From: Lunularia cruciata
Lineage: Eukaryota; Streptophyta; Marchantiopsida; Lunulariales; Lunulariaceae
Assembly: GCA_948567375.1 (NCBI GenBank)
Contig: OX419758.1
Span: 5,895,001-5,959,000, forward strand
DNA: 64,000 nucleotides
Direction: 5' to 3'
A model generated the notes under the pieces. The model had not been told where the DNA came from and ran no database searches. It saw only the letters and a list, made by a program, of their open reading frames with translations. Within the stretch, counting starts at the first letter, position 1. Each line of letters opens with the position of its first letter. Made by a program: the position numbers and the translations under genes. This document shows positions 23,982 to 34,559 of this stretch, piece by piece.

Positions 23982-26248
23982 GGAACCTGGTCATTTTGTA
24001 GAATCAAGTGCATGCAGCCAAATACAGGACAGAGGACCTAGTTCCGATCATACTGCATGTCACTATGCATGCTGGCACATCTAGAACTCAGCTGGGAGTC
24101 GGAACATAGTGGATAGTTGATGGCGCAGGATCAATCGTACGAAGATTCACATGTCGTTCTGATTTACAGGACAACCAGAGCTGGAATTGACCGGGTCTCA
24201 AACTTGTCCCTCGACTTATTAGTACTACCGAGATGGCAGGACATAACTCTAGTTTTCTCGCTTGACGTGGGAAGCGAGTTCTATTTGGCACCCAATCAAG
24301 CAACGTTCTTGTACTTTTTTTTATATGTAATAGTAAGGCAATCAGTCAATTAATGTATTCCTGGTTGAAATCCTTAACTTGGTAAGTAGTCCAATACTCT
24401 TGAACTTCTTGAATGGAGTTCACGAGATGAACACGCATCTGAAAATTCATTGTCTGTAGTAAGACAGTCTAGCCTTGACTGGCTTGAAGTGCTAGCTTTC
24501 AAGTATAAATCGTAGAGAATCTTACAAAACATAAAAGCTGAAAGATATTTTTGTCAGATTTCGGTACTGAAACTGAAAGATTTTGGTTCTGGATTTCATA
24601 ACTTATCGGTTATGTATCTGCTTTGTGGAATAGCCTCGAAATTCAGAATCAAATCTATCCCCTTCGTCCTCCGTTAATTGATATCACTAGGTGAATTCCT
24701 TTAACCACTTGAAAAAACTGAAGTCAAACTCTTGGATAAATTACTAACACATGCACTTTCTTCTCTTTTGAACTTTTCTGCTACTGGATATCAATACGAG
24801 AGTTGGATGCAAGTCAAAGTTCATCATTGGAGACGAAAGCGAGTTTTCCGTTCACAAGTCGATACCGACTTGACAGGTGAGATTTGACTACTAAACCACG
24901 GCTTGTGCACAGGGTTTCGGCTGTCCCTTGTCATCAACTGATAATTACGCCGCGTGTACCACCTCTTGAGGGTTGTTCACTATAATGGTATTTCTGGTCG
25001 ATCAGTTCTTTATCAAACTAAGGTTACTTCGTTATGGCAAAACTTGATGCACACATGCGGCGATAAAATATGATACATCTCGAAGAAGTAAACTTTGGAA
25101 TGATCGATGAAAAGTAAGCAGATAAGTTTGGAGAGCCGTGGCTTTCGTCGTCAGTTATCAAGATTTTGAGGTTCATAAAGGTTCATAAGCCGCCTTCAGT
25201 TTTGTGTTGTTGGCTTTGGTGGCAAACATTGGTACTGTTTAAGAGCAAATAAATAGTGGGAGATTTTCAATACATTAGTGTGGTGCAGTCTTAATTGTTT
25301 ATTTTTTATTAGTTTCAATTTTGTTTGTGTGGAAGTACTAGTATGTTTTATTATTTAGGTAAGAGAACTGATAGATAGTACATTCTTTAGAGTTGTGACC
25401 CTTGAGCAGACAATCCGCATGACATAGTTTGGGTTGGAGGAACACCTGAAGGAAAAATGCAAGAAACAAACTCAGGACTGAAGGGAGCTCAAAGGCAAAT
25501 GGATTGGGGGAGGAATTCAGCCCAAAGATCTTCTTACGAGGTGACATTCGTCCTGGTGGCACTTTGCACAATGACCAAAACTCAACCAATCCTTGTTGCA
25601 TTTCTTTCTGGACCCAACACGTTGTAAGCACCTTACACCAATTTGAATGCCAACAAATTCAAGAACTACCATTCCAAATCAAGAAGGATGGTTCACTTTC
25701 TGAGCACTGTTGGCATTTGGGAGAATGAACCCAAACTGTGCATATTTGAACCCAAAACCATTGGGTGGAGAGTGATAATTTGCATGTGCCAGCAATACAC
25801 TGCATTGCATGTGTGACAAGGAAGAAGGATGACCCAACCTCTTCTTGGCTGAAGAATGATTGATGACTTTACCTACAAAACAAAGTGGGGAATGACAATT
25901 TCTACTTTTTGCATTGCAAGTGATAGATTATGCAAAATTAATCTTGATTTGATCTTGGGCTATCATAGTTTTCTAGTCTTGAAGCTGAACCAACCTTTGC
26001 TTCTGTTCCCTAGTCTTCGAGAGAATGGTGTTCATTCAAAAATCCATGAGGAAGGCTCTTGAGGTCATCTTTTGAAGCATTGAATGCTTGGGCTGTGTAT
26101 TGTAGAAAAGAGTTAATTCAAAGCAAGTATGTAGTACTCTTGCTATGGGATTGGGATGCAATTGATTTCAAGACCCATCCAAGAGACAATGAGCTGAAAG
26201 GAGAGAAGGAGGATCTAAGAGGGAACCCCATGGGCTGGACTATAACAC
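23980..26248. other. Stretch without a recognised gene
   Basis: Scattered short frames without motifs. The region from about 25.3 kb onward has the composition of decayed retroelement DNA but no domain could be read. Confidence 0.4.
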
Positions 26249-27285
26249 ACATTGGTGCATGTATACTCTATGGGGATATTAATTTTGGTATTGCAAGTAG
26301 TTGATAACTATTATATATATGGAGTTTAGCAAAGTTTCTATATTAGCTATGATTAACTAAAGTCAGCTACAACTAAGATAGATGTTACTCCATTATCACA
26401 ACATTTGTAGCTTTACATCTAGATTGCTTGGACACTAGAGTTGCAGTGATAGTAGTTAGAGATATTTTAGCAATTACTCATAGACTACTTTCCGACGGTC
26501 AGATTTTGTGTTTGGGGTACTGACTTCATGGTGGACCACACCATCATTTTGCACCGTTATGCACTGTTGGGTGTGTCACCAGCGGGACCATTAGGGTTTC
26601 AGACCTAGCTCAAGTCTAGGGGTATACTTTCAAAGTGCAACTCCAAAGAGCTCACTTCTTTGATGTTGAGCCTTTGAGTTCCCAGGTATGGTGGATAGAA
26701 GCCGGTGAGCATCACCTGGATTCTCTTAGTTACAATGGGTGTGACTTGACTGTGATCAGTGCCCGGTTGTTTGCAGTTTATTGAGTGACATATCAAGTAT
26801 TGATCTGATTTGAGTTGATTTGAGTTGTGTAAACGAACTAATTATTGTGGCACTAGAGTTTATGTATAACTTATGTGTGAGTTGTGCTTCTATAGTGTAT
26901 GATGTTGACAACGATGTATGTTGTGTAACAATGTATATACGCACCACACCACTTTAAAGAAAGTAGAAAGAGTGAGCATCATTATTTTGGATTCTAATGC
27001 ATTGACTTTGTATTATTCCTAGTTGTTTGGCTTTGAAGAAAGAGTTGAGAACTCTTGGGCCATAAGCTTTTTGGTTGTGGAATTTTCTATAGCCGAAGGA
27101 TAGCCCCTATGAAGGAATCTTTGACTTAGTTATTGGGTCAAGATAAGACCACCTACTCATGGGATTATTCTCATGTGTTTGGATATTCCTTTTGACTTTT
27201 GAATTTATATTACTTTTAGCCCAATAACTTGAGTCGCTATGGTAGTTAGTAATTTTGGTGTGTAACTTTTTCATAAGTATATTCT
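26249..27285 (+). repeat. Repeat C copy 1, left part (split by a solo terminal repeat)
   Basis: Pieces 26249-26393 and 26949-27285 align with the copy at 52540-53230, sharing CATTGGTGCAT, GGTATTGCAAGTAGTTGA, GAGTGAGCATCATTAT, AGTTGAGAACTCTTGGG and AAGGAATCTTTGACTTAGTT. The copy ends at AAGTATAT, the TATA-box position of the repeat. Its missing right part is found at about 41130-41346, on the other side of the rDNA fragment. Confidence 0.8.
26394..26948 (+). mobile_element. Solo A-B terminal repeat of the methyltransferase-carrying retroelement family
   Basis: 26394-26844 aligns over its whole length with modules A1 and A2 (28542-28990 and 37882-38330). 26845-26948 aligns with module B (37774-37880 and 38331-38436). 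The order A then B with outer ends at TATCACAAC and GCACCACA matches the outer limits of the full element. It is more diverged, again mostly by C-to-T/G-to-A, so it is older. It would arise by recombination between A1 and A2 of a complete element, leaving A-B. Confidence 0.85.
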
Positions 27286-28328
27286 TGAACTTGATTTAGG
27301 AATGGCCGAGGGTGCATCGTGATCTGCAGACATAGTGTAACATTGGATCGAAAGACACAAAGGAATCCTCGACGGCAAATGGTCAAAGTCGGGTCTCATA
27401 GGAGTGACGATGATATTCGCGCTTGTGTGTGGGTCGGCAAGGGAACAAGATGCCACTAGCGGCGCTCCATCTTGGAATCCTCTGTCCGTGTCCATGGGTG
27501 GCGCTTTCCACGAGAAAGGTGCATCTTGGAATGTGGGTGTCCCGAAAGCTTTGGAAATCTTCTCAAAAAAGGACGAGATGGGGAGGGAGGCTCAAAGCCC
27601 TCTCTCTCTCGCCCATGGCTGTCTTGCGGGCGCAAGCTCAGAAGACTTCCATGGCGGAAGGGCGTGTTTCATGTCCGGGGTTCATGTTCCCCATGCGAGT
27701 GATGATAGATGACATCCGACTCCTTGACTCGGCCGAGTGGCCAAGTAAACCAAGCGGATTCCTCCCATAGTAGGCTGTGAACTCGGGTTTGCCTTCGGGC
27801 CGCTCCCGGGCAGCCCCGTGGGGCTTGAGACTAAGATCTAGACGCACCATGGGTGTAAGCAAAGTGCATCGTAAGTAGCATCGGCCTCGTTCTTGGAGCC
27901 CGGCCCAACTGAGCACTCCCTTGATGGTTTCAACCAAGATGTTTTTGTGATGAGAGGCAGCACTACGTTTCAAAGGGTATTGACCAGAGGAAAGCGCTGG
28001 CTTTGGGGAACAAGGCTCTGCCCACTATGGCGGCGGTGCTCGTCCCTCAACCATCATGACGAAGTGAGTGCGGTCTTTGGACCCTCCATCTTGTGAGGAT
28101 TGAAAGGGGGGTGCGAAGGAAGGGCGCGCGGTGTCAAGGTATGCACTCATTTGTCACCTTTGTGGAGCTTGCATGGCACTCGGGGCACGTCTCGGGCAAC
28201 ACAACACTCTCAAGTTTTAGGCATTCTGTCGAGCCCTCCGGGACTTGACAAGACGCGCTCCCAAGGAGGCGGCCCGGCTGCGAAGTCGGTTTGCATAAGG
28301 CCTTGTGGGGAGCATCGTGAAGGTCGGT
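27286..28328 (+). other. rDNA spacer upstream of 18S (IGS/external transcribed spacer)
   Basis: GC-rich sequence directly preceding the 18S start, unlike the AT-rich repeat before it, so it is best read as the 3' part of the intergenic spacer and the 5' ETS. Open frames here are by-products of the composition. No Pol I promoter or linked 5S gene was recognised. The left boundary is the junction with repeat C. Confidence 0.65.
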
Positions 28329-28540
28329 TACCTGGTTGAACCTACCAGTAGTCATATGCTTGTCTCAAAGATTAAGCCATGCATGTGTAAGTATAAACAC
28401 TTTTGTACTGTGAAACTGCGAATGGCTCATTAAATCAATCATAGTTTCTTTGATGGTACTTTGCTACTTGGATAACCGTAGTAATTCTAGAGCTAATATT
28501 AGCTCTAGAATTACTACTATGACACCAACTCCCGACTTCT
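28329..28540 (+). rRNA. 18S rRNA 5' part, pseudogenic and interrupted
   Basis: Starts TACCTGGTTGAACCTACCAG and follows the eukaryotic 18S 5' domain through CCGTAGTAATTCTAGAGC. There an inverted copy of the preceding 20 bases replaces the expected short ACGTGC-type link, after which CTCCCGACTTCT resumes. Several normally invariant positions are changed (for example GATCCTGCC to GAACCTACC, CTCGG to CTTGG). The sequence breaks at CCCGACTTCT, where the retroelement begins. The downstream portion is at 38437-40056. Confidence 0.9.
28478..28517. repeat. Perfect 40-bp palindrome in 18S (20-bp arms, no spacer)
   Basis: 28478-28497 and 28498-28517 are exact reverse complements around an AT|AT centre. 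Because the left arm is ordinary 18S sequence, the right arm must be an inverted copy inserted at this point. It is local proof that this rDNA copy is not functional. Confidence 0.9.
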
Positions 28541-28541
28541 A

Positions 28542-28990
28542 TGTCACGCCATTTGTAGTTCCGGATCTAGCTGCTCGGACACTGGAGTTCCAGTGATAGT
28601 AGTTAGAGTTATTCTAGTAGTTTCTCAGGAACTACTTTCCGACAGTCTGATTTGGTGTTCAAGGTACTGACTTCACGGTGGGGCCCACCGTCACTTTGCA
28701 CCGTTTGCACCGTCAAGTGTGCCGTCAGCGGGACCGTTAAATTTCCAGTGCTAGCTTGAGTCCAAGGGGTATAGTTTCGAAGTGAGCTCCAGAGAGCTCA
28801 CTTCTCTGATGTTGAGCCTTCGAGTTCCTGGCTATGGTGGACAGAGGCCGGCGAGTGTCACCTGGATTCTCTATGCTTGAGTGGGTGTGGCTTGACTGTA
28901 ATCAGTGCCCAATTGTTGGCAGTTTATAGAGTGACAAATCAAGTACTAATCTGAGTTGAGTTGAGTTGAAAGTGTTAAGCAATCTGATTA
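28542..28990 (+). repeat. Module A1 (5' terminal repeat)
   Basis: 449 bp from TGTCACGCC to AATCTGATTA, about 93% identical by eye to A2. It is followed by CATCAGAGAAG, not by module B and not by a TGG-type primer site. Confidence 0.9.
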
Positions 28991-30422
28991 CATCAGAGAA
29001 GTGAAGTCAGGGGGAAATTGGGTGCAGGAACGTTGAGTGTTGGTGGTATCTCCAAGCTCGGTGGATCGTGGTAGCTTGATTCAAGTTCTGTGTTTCCCTA
29101 GTGTGCAGAAGCTCGTTCAAGTGATTCAGATTTGGCAGTTAGGCGGATAGTGTGCGGAAGCGCTGGCCAAATTTCGAGCAAAGAAGGAGCAATTTTAGAG
29201 CAGTGTTGTGATTTTGAGCTCAAGAGGTGAAGGCAAGACCAATTTGTTGCGAGTTGGGCTCAGAAAGTGAAATTGAAGGTGGAGTTGGGAAGCTCTTCTC
29301 ATGAAATTGTGATTTGGAAAAACCCGTTTCGTCAATTTGGCTCGAGTAGAAAGTTAGCGGGGGATTTGGCGGACAGCCATCTTTAGGGTTTATGTCAGAT
29401 TTTACGTCAGATTTTGGGCCATATTTGGAGGAGTTTTTGCTGTTTGGCCAGATTTGGAGGAGTTTTGCTAGTTTGGAGGACTTTCGCAGATTTGGAGAAG
29501 TTTCGCCAATTTTGGAGGAGGTTTCGAAGTGGCAACAAGAAAGGCCTCATTTGGCTGAATTTCAGCATTTCAAGGCTTTGAGGCATAGGGCTGTGGGCTA
29601 TGAGAGGCTACGAAGGCCTAGAAGGGCCAGCTTGCTGGCGTGAGGCTAGCTAGTTTAGAGTAGATCTTGGTCATTGGTTGGCAAAATCTGCCTTTCTTGC
29701 TAGATTGTGCGCAACATGGATTGGCCCCTAGATCTCTTGTTCCTAGACTGGTGCCCTAGCCAACTGGTCCACCCTCACCAGTTGTCCTAGTGACTGCGCC
29801 GCTGTTATCTACACACATGTAGCTTTGGCTAGGAGAGGCAGTTTGATCCCATTCTTGGTGATCCTGGTAGCTTAGGACTTAGATACAAACTGCTCTTATG
29901 TCAAATGCCAAATGGTGGCAGAGTCAGTCCCGTGTTGTGTTATGAGATGGAGGGTTTTCGTTTAGATTTCTTGTGATTGGATCCACTCCATTCTCTACTT
30001 CCTGTTTGTGCACCACGTTTGTGTGAGGTGCCCTAACTTTTGAGCGTTGGTGCTCTGGTGTGCTCTCGGTGGTGAGGCTGGAGTGATGACTAGTCAGACT
30101 ACCTTTGTTTCTCTCCGGCGAGGCAGAAAGTGATGACCTGCAGACCGTGAGAGTGCGTGTTATGATGGTAGGTTACAGGTTGCCCTTCCCCTAGTGTAGT
30201 TATCTCGGTTAGAGTTACATTAGTGGGTGTTGTCTAGTTGGTGTTTGCACTTGGTGGGGTACTTGCGGTTGCGACTTGCGGTTGCAGTTGGTGGTTCGGG
30301 TTTCCTGTTGCAATTACTTGGTCACGACGGAGTTCTTTGGAGATTCCAGAGGAGTTAGCCCTGTAGTACGTAGTGGGTTTACTCGGAGTGGTGCTTGGTA
30401 TCAGCCTGTATCTTAGGTCCCT
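28991..30422 (+). other. Untranslated leader of the methyltransferase-carrying retroelement
   Basis: About 1.4 kb between A1 and the gag frame without a sustained ORF. It contains TGGTATCAG at about 30396, a 9-base match to an initiator-Met primer site, and TGGTGGCAGAGTCAG at about 29913. Neither lies next to a repeat end. Repetitive TTTGGAGGAG motifs occur at 29.42-29.52 kb. Confidence 0.6.
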
Positions 30423-31769
30423 GTGAGGGAGGAGATTGACTCTAAGTTGGAGTTCAACACAGGAGCTGATTCAGTTGAGAGTGCACTTAGTGTGTCCGCA
30501 CCGTTGTTGTGGGACATGGACGTGATTTATGGGGCCTCCAAAGGCCCCAGGCATTACTCTGGTACAGTGGGTACCATTGAGTTGGATGACTTCATCCAGG
30601 AGTTTGATAGTTGGTGTGATCTACAGCAAATGCAGAACCCGACTTTGTTCACACCCTTCATGGCATGGAAGGGGTTGTTTCAACATCTAGAGGGTCCGCT
30701 GATGGATGACTACCATGAGTTCAGGAGAGCTCATTTGGAGGAGATCGAGTTATGGAGATAGTATTGGTCTCCACATTATGTCTCCATCACTTCAGGCTCG
30801 GTGGCCAGGAGTAGATCGGCTGTACCCACGAGTTCTAGCTCGAGTAGTGTTAGTGGAGCTAGTGGAGGTGCACTAGCTGGAGATAGTGCTACTACGAGTG
30901 GAGGTACCGCTGCAGGAGGTGGTGTGGTACCGGGGTTTAACCCCATGGGTGAGTTCTTCCTATGTTTGAGGCAGAACTACCAAGGAGTGCGGACTGACAA
31001 GCTGAGGAGCTTGCAGGAGTTCCAGCGGAAAGTTGGAGAGAGCCTACGCGAGGCATACACTCGCATGAGGCGGCTGATCAGTTTCACTCAGGGAGTTACT
31101 GAGGCCTAGGCAGTCTAGTTTTGGTATGGGATACTGGACAGGGAGTTGCGACGTAGAGTTTGTGATGCTATGTTGCTGCAGGCTACTTCACCCACTTTGG
31201 TAGTAGTCTTTGGTTTGGCTGAGCGTATTGAGCTCAACATGGTGGAGGAGAGAGTGGTGACATCAGGATTTGGTAGGGAGACCTCATCCATGGTTGTGAC
31301 TTCTTCTAGAGTGCAGCAGAGTGCACCACGCCCAGTTGGTTTTTGAGGACAGGGTGGACAGCCCAAATCCTATGGAGCGAGTGGAGGGCCTAGTGGAGTT
31401 AGACCCTTACCCTCATTTTCGGGTCAGTAGCAGCCAGTGAGTGGTGGTGTTGCTTGTTGGACTTGTGGTGGACCTCACCATAGGAGAGAGTGTACTCAGG
31501 GCAGCGGACTTGATACCTCTGGTGCATCACAGCCAGCACAGAGGCAGTGTGAGCACTGCCACAGATTTGGTCACACTAGTGACCGGTGTTTTGACCTACA
31601 CCCGGAGTTACAGAGTGGTAGGGCTGCTATGGCAGGTAGTAGAGGAGCTCCAATTCATGGAGGACAAGGTGGTAGAGGTGGTGGTAGAGGATCTACACCT
31701 AGTAGGGGTGCAGTACCTGCCCTTACTTCTGACACAGCTATGGCTACTTGGATTGAGCAGTTGGAGTAG
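30423..31769 (+). pseudogene. Gag-like region with two zinc knuckles
   Basis: The frame includes a capsid-like stretch (DDFIQEFDSWCDLQ, MAWKGLFQHLEGPLMDDYHEF, then LRSLQEFQRKVGESLREAYTRMRR). It is followed by a Gly/Ser-rich linker and two Cys-His knuckles near 31455-31615: CWTCGGPHHRREC (variant spacing CX2CX3HX4C) and CEHCHRFGHTSDRC (CX2CX4HX4C). It is broken by in-frame TAG and TGA codons at about 30759, 31107, 31119, 31344, 31428 and 31767. Most are explained by CAG or CGA changed at the C. It would form the particle and bind RNA. The first ATG is uncertain. Confidence 0.8.
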
Positions 31770-32840
31770 AGATTGGCTAGTATGGCTATTGCTCAGAGGA
31801 AATCAGATTCGGGTGCTGAGGCTTCTACCTCATATGCTGGTGATAGAGATGCTTTGGACTTCATGTGTGGAGCAGCACAGGTGGATGCATCTGCAGCAGT
31901 GACTAGGAGTGCAGTACGTGCTCCAGAGCCTAGAGGAGCTTCAGTGGAGTTGGACCCACAGAGAGGAGAGGTTGGGAGACAAGTCAGACTTCCCCAATCT
32001 TTCATGCTATCTGAGGCATTGCAGATAACATCCATGGTTCCTAGACATCCCAGTGCAGGTGTGGTAGGTGGTGATGGAGTACCTGATGAAGTACTTGCTA
32101 GTCAGCCACTTGCTACTACACAAACTGAGTCTAGCATGATGTTGGGGGCGGCTCAGCTGATTATGCGGCATCCTTTGTTTTCAGCCAGTGACATGTTTAC
32201 ATTGGGGGTTGACCCAGCCCCAGTGTTCCGGTTGGTTGCCACGTTGTGTGAGAGTAGGGATGGTGCAGTTCCTACTACTAGAGCAGAGGTGGTTGGTAGT
32301 GGAGCTGACTTGGTTGAGGAGCATGGGATCCGTTCAGCGACCAGTGGTTTATGGCAGGCAGCAGCGGCTAGACTGGAGGAGTTGCCAGCTAGACCGGCCT
32401 TTGAGAGAGCGCGGTTTACACCTAGTGTTGTCCTATTGGATAACCAGAGGGGGATCTTTTGTTTGGTGGGACCTTCAGGGAAGGTCTATACACCACAGAG
32501 AATCTTGTTAGACTCTGGTGCGTAGCCCCTTATGTTGGGGAAGGCTGCAGTTGTCGGTCTGGAGTTACGGAAGACCGATGTGGAGAGGTGTCCATTTCAG
32601 ATCCAGACATCTCTTGGTGGTGGTTCGACACAGTACATCCCACGTGGAGAGCTTGTTGTCCAGGTTCAGCCTGGTCATCCAACTGATAGCTCGGTGGTGA
32701 GAGCTCAGGCTATTACGATGATAGCTAAGTCATATGATGTGCTAGTTGGGGGAGCAGTGTTATACCCTATGGGTTTCAGCATTGACTATTGGGAGGAGAC
32801 AACCTCTTATAGACCTGGTTGGCAGTCTGGTGAGGGACGG
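31770..32840 (+). pseudogene. Aspartic protease region
   Basis: After a variable linker, RILLDSGA at about 32500-32522 is the D-S/T-G active site of a retropepsin. It is immediately followed by TAG (32523-32525) where CAG is expected, then PLMLGKAAV in the same frame. DVLVGGAVLYPMGF near 32740 corresponds to the second conserved hydrophobic-G box of the family. The enzyme would process the polyprotein. The stop directly after the active site disables this copy. Confidence 0.75.
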
Positions 32841-33211
32841 GTATGTCGCCTACCAGTACGCTTCAGTAGTGGCAGTCTTGGCTCACTACAGTCCGGGGCC
32901 ATGGCAGCAACAGTTTTAGCTTTCAGCGGTGCAGTTACTTGGCCTGGTGACTTGTTGGAGGGGAACGCCCATGCAGAGGATACTCTAGTACCAGAGGAGA
33001 TCACTCGGCTTTGGAGTACGAGTGAGATTGTTCCATCCACCTTGGATGTTCCATTGTGGAGTTCAGAAGAGGCATTGCAGCAACATGCAAATCAGTTGGT
33101 GCAGCAGGCTTGGAGTGGAGCCTTCGTACCATCAGGGGATGAGTGTGAGGATGAGCCTCCAGAGGTGATTGCTTTGACACCTTTGGATACCAACTCATTG
33201 CTTGGCAGTAT
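32841..33211 (+). pseudogene. Linker domain between protease and methyltransferase, unrecognised
   Basis: In frame with the protease, about 125 residues with an Ala/Leu-rich part (MAATVLAFSGAVTWPGDLL) and an acidic tail (DECEDEPPEV) ending at a TAG (33216-33218). No known fold is recognised. It is the immediate N-terminal neighbour of the methyltransferase and could be a target-recognition or tethering segment, but this is only inference from position. Confidence 0.4.
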
Positions 33212-34427
33212 CCAGTAGAGGAGATATGTCTATTGGAGTTGTTTGGTGGGATCAGCACCGGACTAGCTGCGGTGTTACAGGCAGGTATACGAGTACAGAG
33301 TTACTTGTATGTAGAGAAAGATGAGATTGCTAGGCGAGTCTCTCTACATCATGTGGCACTATCAGTATCCGGAGTTATTACCAATGTCAGCAGTCAGAGG
33401 TTACCAGAAGGCCTTACCAAGAGACATTTCCTTACAGGGGGTGCATGACCTAGAGAGACATGGGCCTATTCACTTGGTGATTTCTGGATGGCCATGTCAG
33501 GGACATACACGTGCGGGCCGTAGTTTGGGTCTTCAGGATCCTTGTTCTGGTGTGTTTTGGGAGATGTTACGGATACTACGACATCTCCAGGTTCATCAGT
33601 CTGTTTCTCCAGCTTACCTTTTGGAGAACGTTCCTTTGATGGGTGATTTTTGCACTAGAGTGGAGGTGAGTACACATCAGGTCCATTCTTGGATGGGACC
33701 TACTGTATTGTTAGATGCAGCCAGAGTGGGATCACGGGCTCATCGTCTTCGCCTTTGGTGGACGAACTTTTTACCCAAAGAGGTTCTACAGCGTAGTTAT
33801 GATGGGATTCAGCGACGAGACCACATTCTTGTTGATGATATCTTGGATGCTGGGCGTCAGTCTCAGACAGTGGTAGTGGCTGATAGGTCACCTATGGCAG
33901 TGGTGAACCTAGTTGGACAGCCTAGAGCTGCATTTTCCACACTCATGAGTTTCCCATGCTCTCATGCTTTTTGAGAGGGAGGACCTGGACTTGTTTGGGA
34001 CTCACAGTTACAGCAGTTGATGGAGCCCAATGCTGATGAGAGAGAGCGGGCGATGGGTTTTTACACCGGTATTATTGCTGTTCCAATAGTGTCAGAGGCA
34101 TCCAGGCGTCAGGTGTTAGGTCAGGCTATGGAACTAAACTGTTTGACCTGGATTGTGAGCCTTGGTTTGGCAGAGCAGCGTAGGATGCGCTTGATAGGCA
34201 TCACCACTCGGACACTTGTGAGCCCTGTGCCTATCGAGACGATTCAAGCACATGCTGGGGGCGATGGACCGAGTGGACATGGTATTCTTGGGACACATCC
34301 AGTAGCTACTAGGGAGAGTGGTCTACTTGGAGTCCATCCAGGTGAGCGTGGGCTACTTGGATTACACCCTTGGTCCACATGGGATGCAGCTAGAGGACGT
34401 GTGGAGCTTGCAACCAGAGTGGAGTGA
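33212..34427 (+). pseudogene. C5 DNA cytosine methyltransferase domain inside the retroelement pol region
   Basis: Motif I LELFGGISTG (33233-33262; F-x-G-x-G, AdoMet binding) with YLYVEKDEIARRVSLHH downstream; motif IV ISGWPCQGHTRAG with the catalytic Cys codon at 33495-33497; motif VI YLLENVPLMGD (Glu codon 33624-33626); motif VIII-like ARVGSRAHRLRLWWTN (about 33720-33767); motif IX/X-like ERERAMGFYTG and RRQVLGQAMELN (about 34040-34140). The order is the standard I-IV-VI-VIII-X, unlike the permuted plant DRM enzymes. The AHR-R-W-N box and the C-terminal MGF/RR-LG boxes resemble Dnmt3-type enzymes by eye. Motif I lies in a different frame from its neighbours between about 33212 and 33356, so two compensating indels or frameshifts flank it. 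A TGA (33972-33974) stands where CGA is expected. It lies between protease and RT in the main pol frame, so it is part of the element. Confidence 0.88.
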
Positions 34428-34559
34428 GTTTTTCACACAGAGGTTGGGACCTCTAGTGGTCGGGAGCATGACACTATTGCTCCCAAGGGCCTAGTGTAGC
34501 AGCCAATCAGTATGTCTTCCACTCCTACTACAATTACATAGGATACTTGGGAGCCAGAT

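Noticed and set aside
23794-23994. Minus-strand ORF with a long Tyr-Ile run
   Set aside because: Translation of the AT microsatellite.
27404-28339. Several overlapping open frames of 70-115 codons
   Set aside because: They lie in GC-rich rDNA spacer directly before the 18S start, in several frames and both strands, with no motif. They are composition artefacts.
30395-30404. TGGTATCAG as the primer binding site of the methyltransferase-carrying element
   Set aside because: It lies 1.4 kb from the end of A1, beside gag, and matches only nine bases. A real site should adjoin the terminal repeat.
33233-34160. Host DRM-type or Dnmt1-type methyltransferase gene inserted by chance
   Set aside because: The motif order is not DRM-like, there are no introns or host N-terminal domains (UBA, BAH, RFTS), and it is in the main pol frame between protease and RT.
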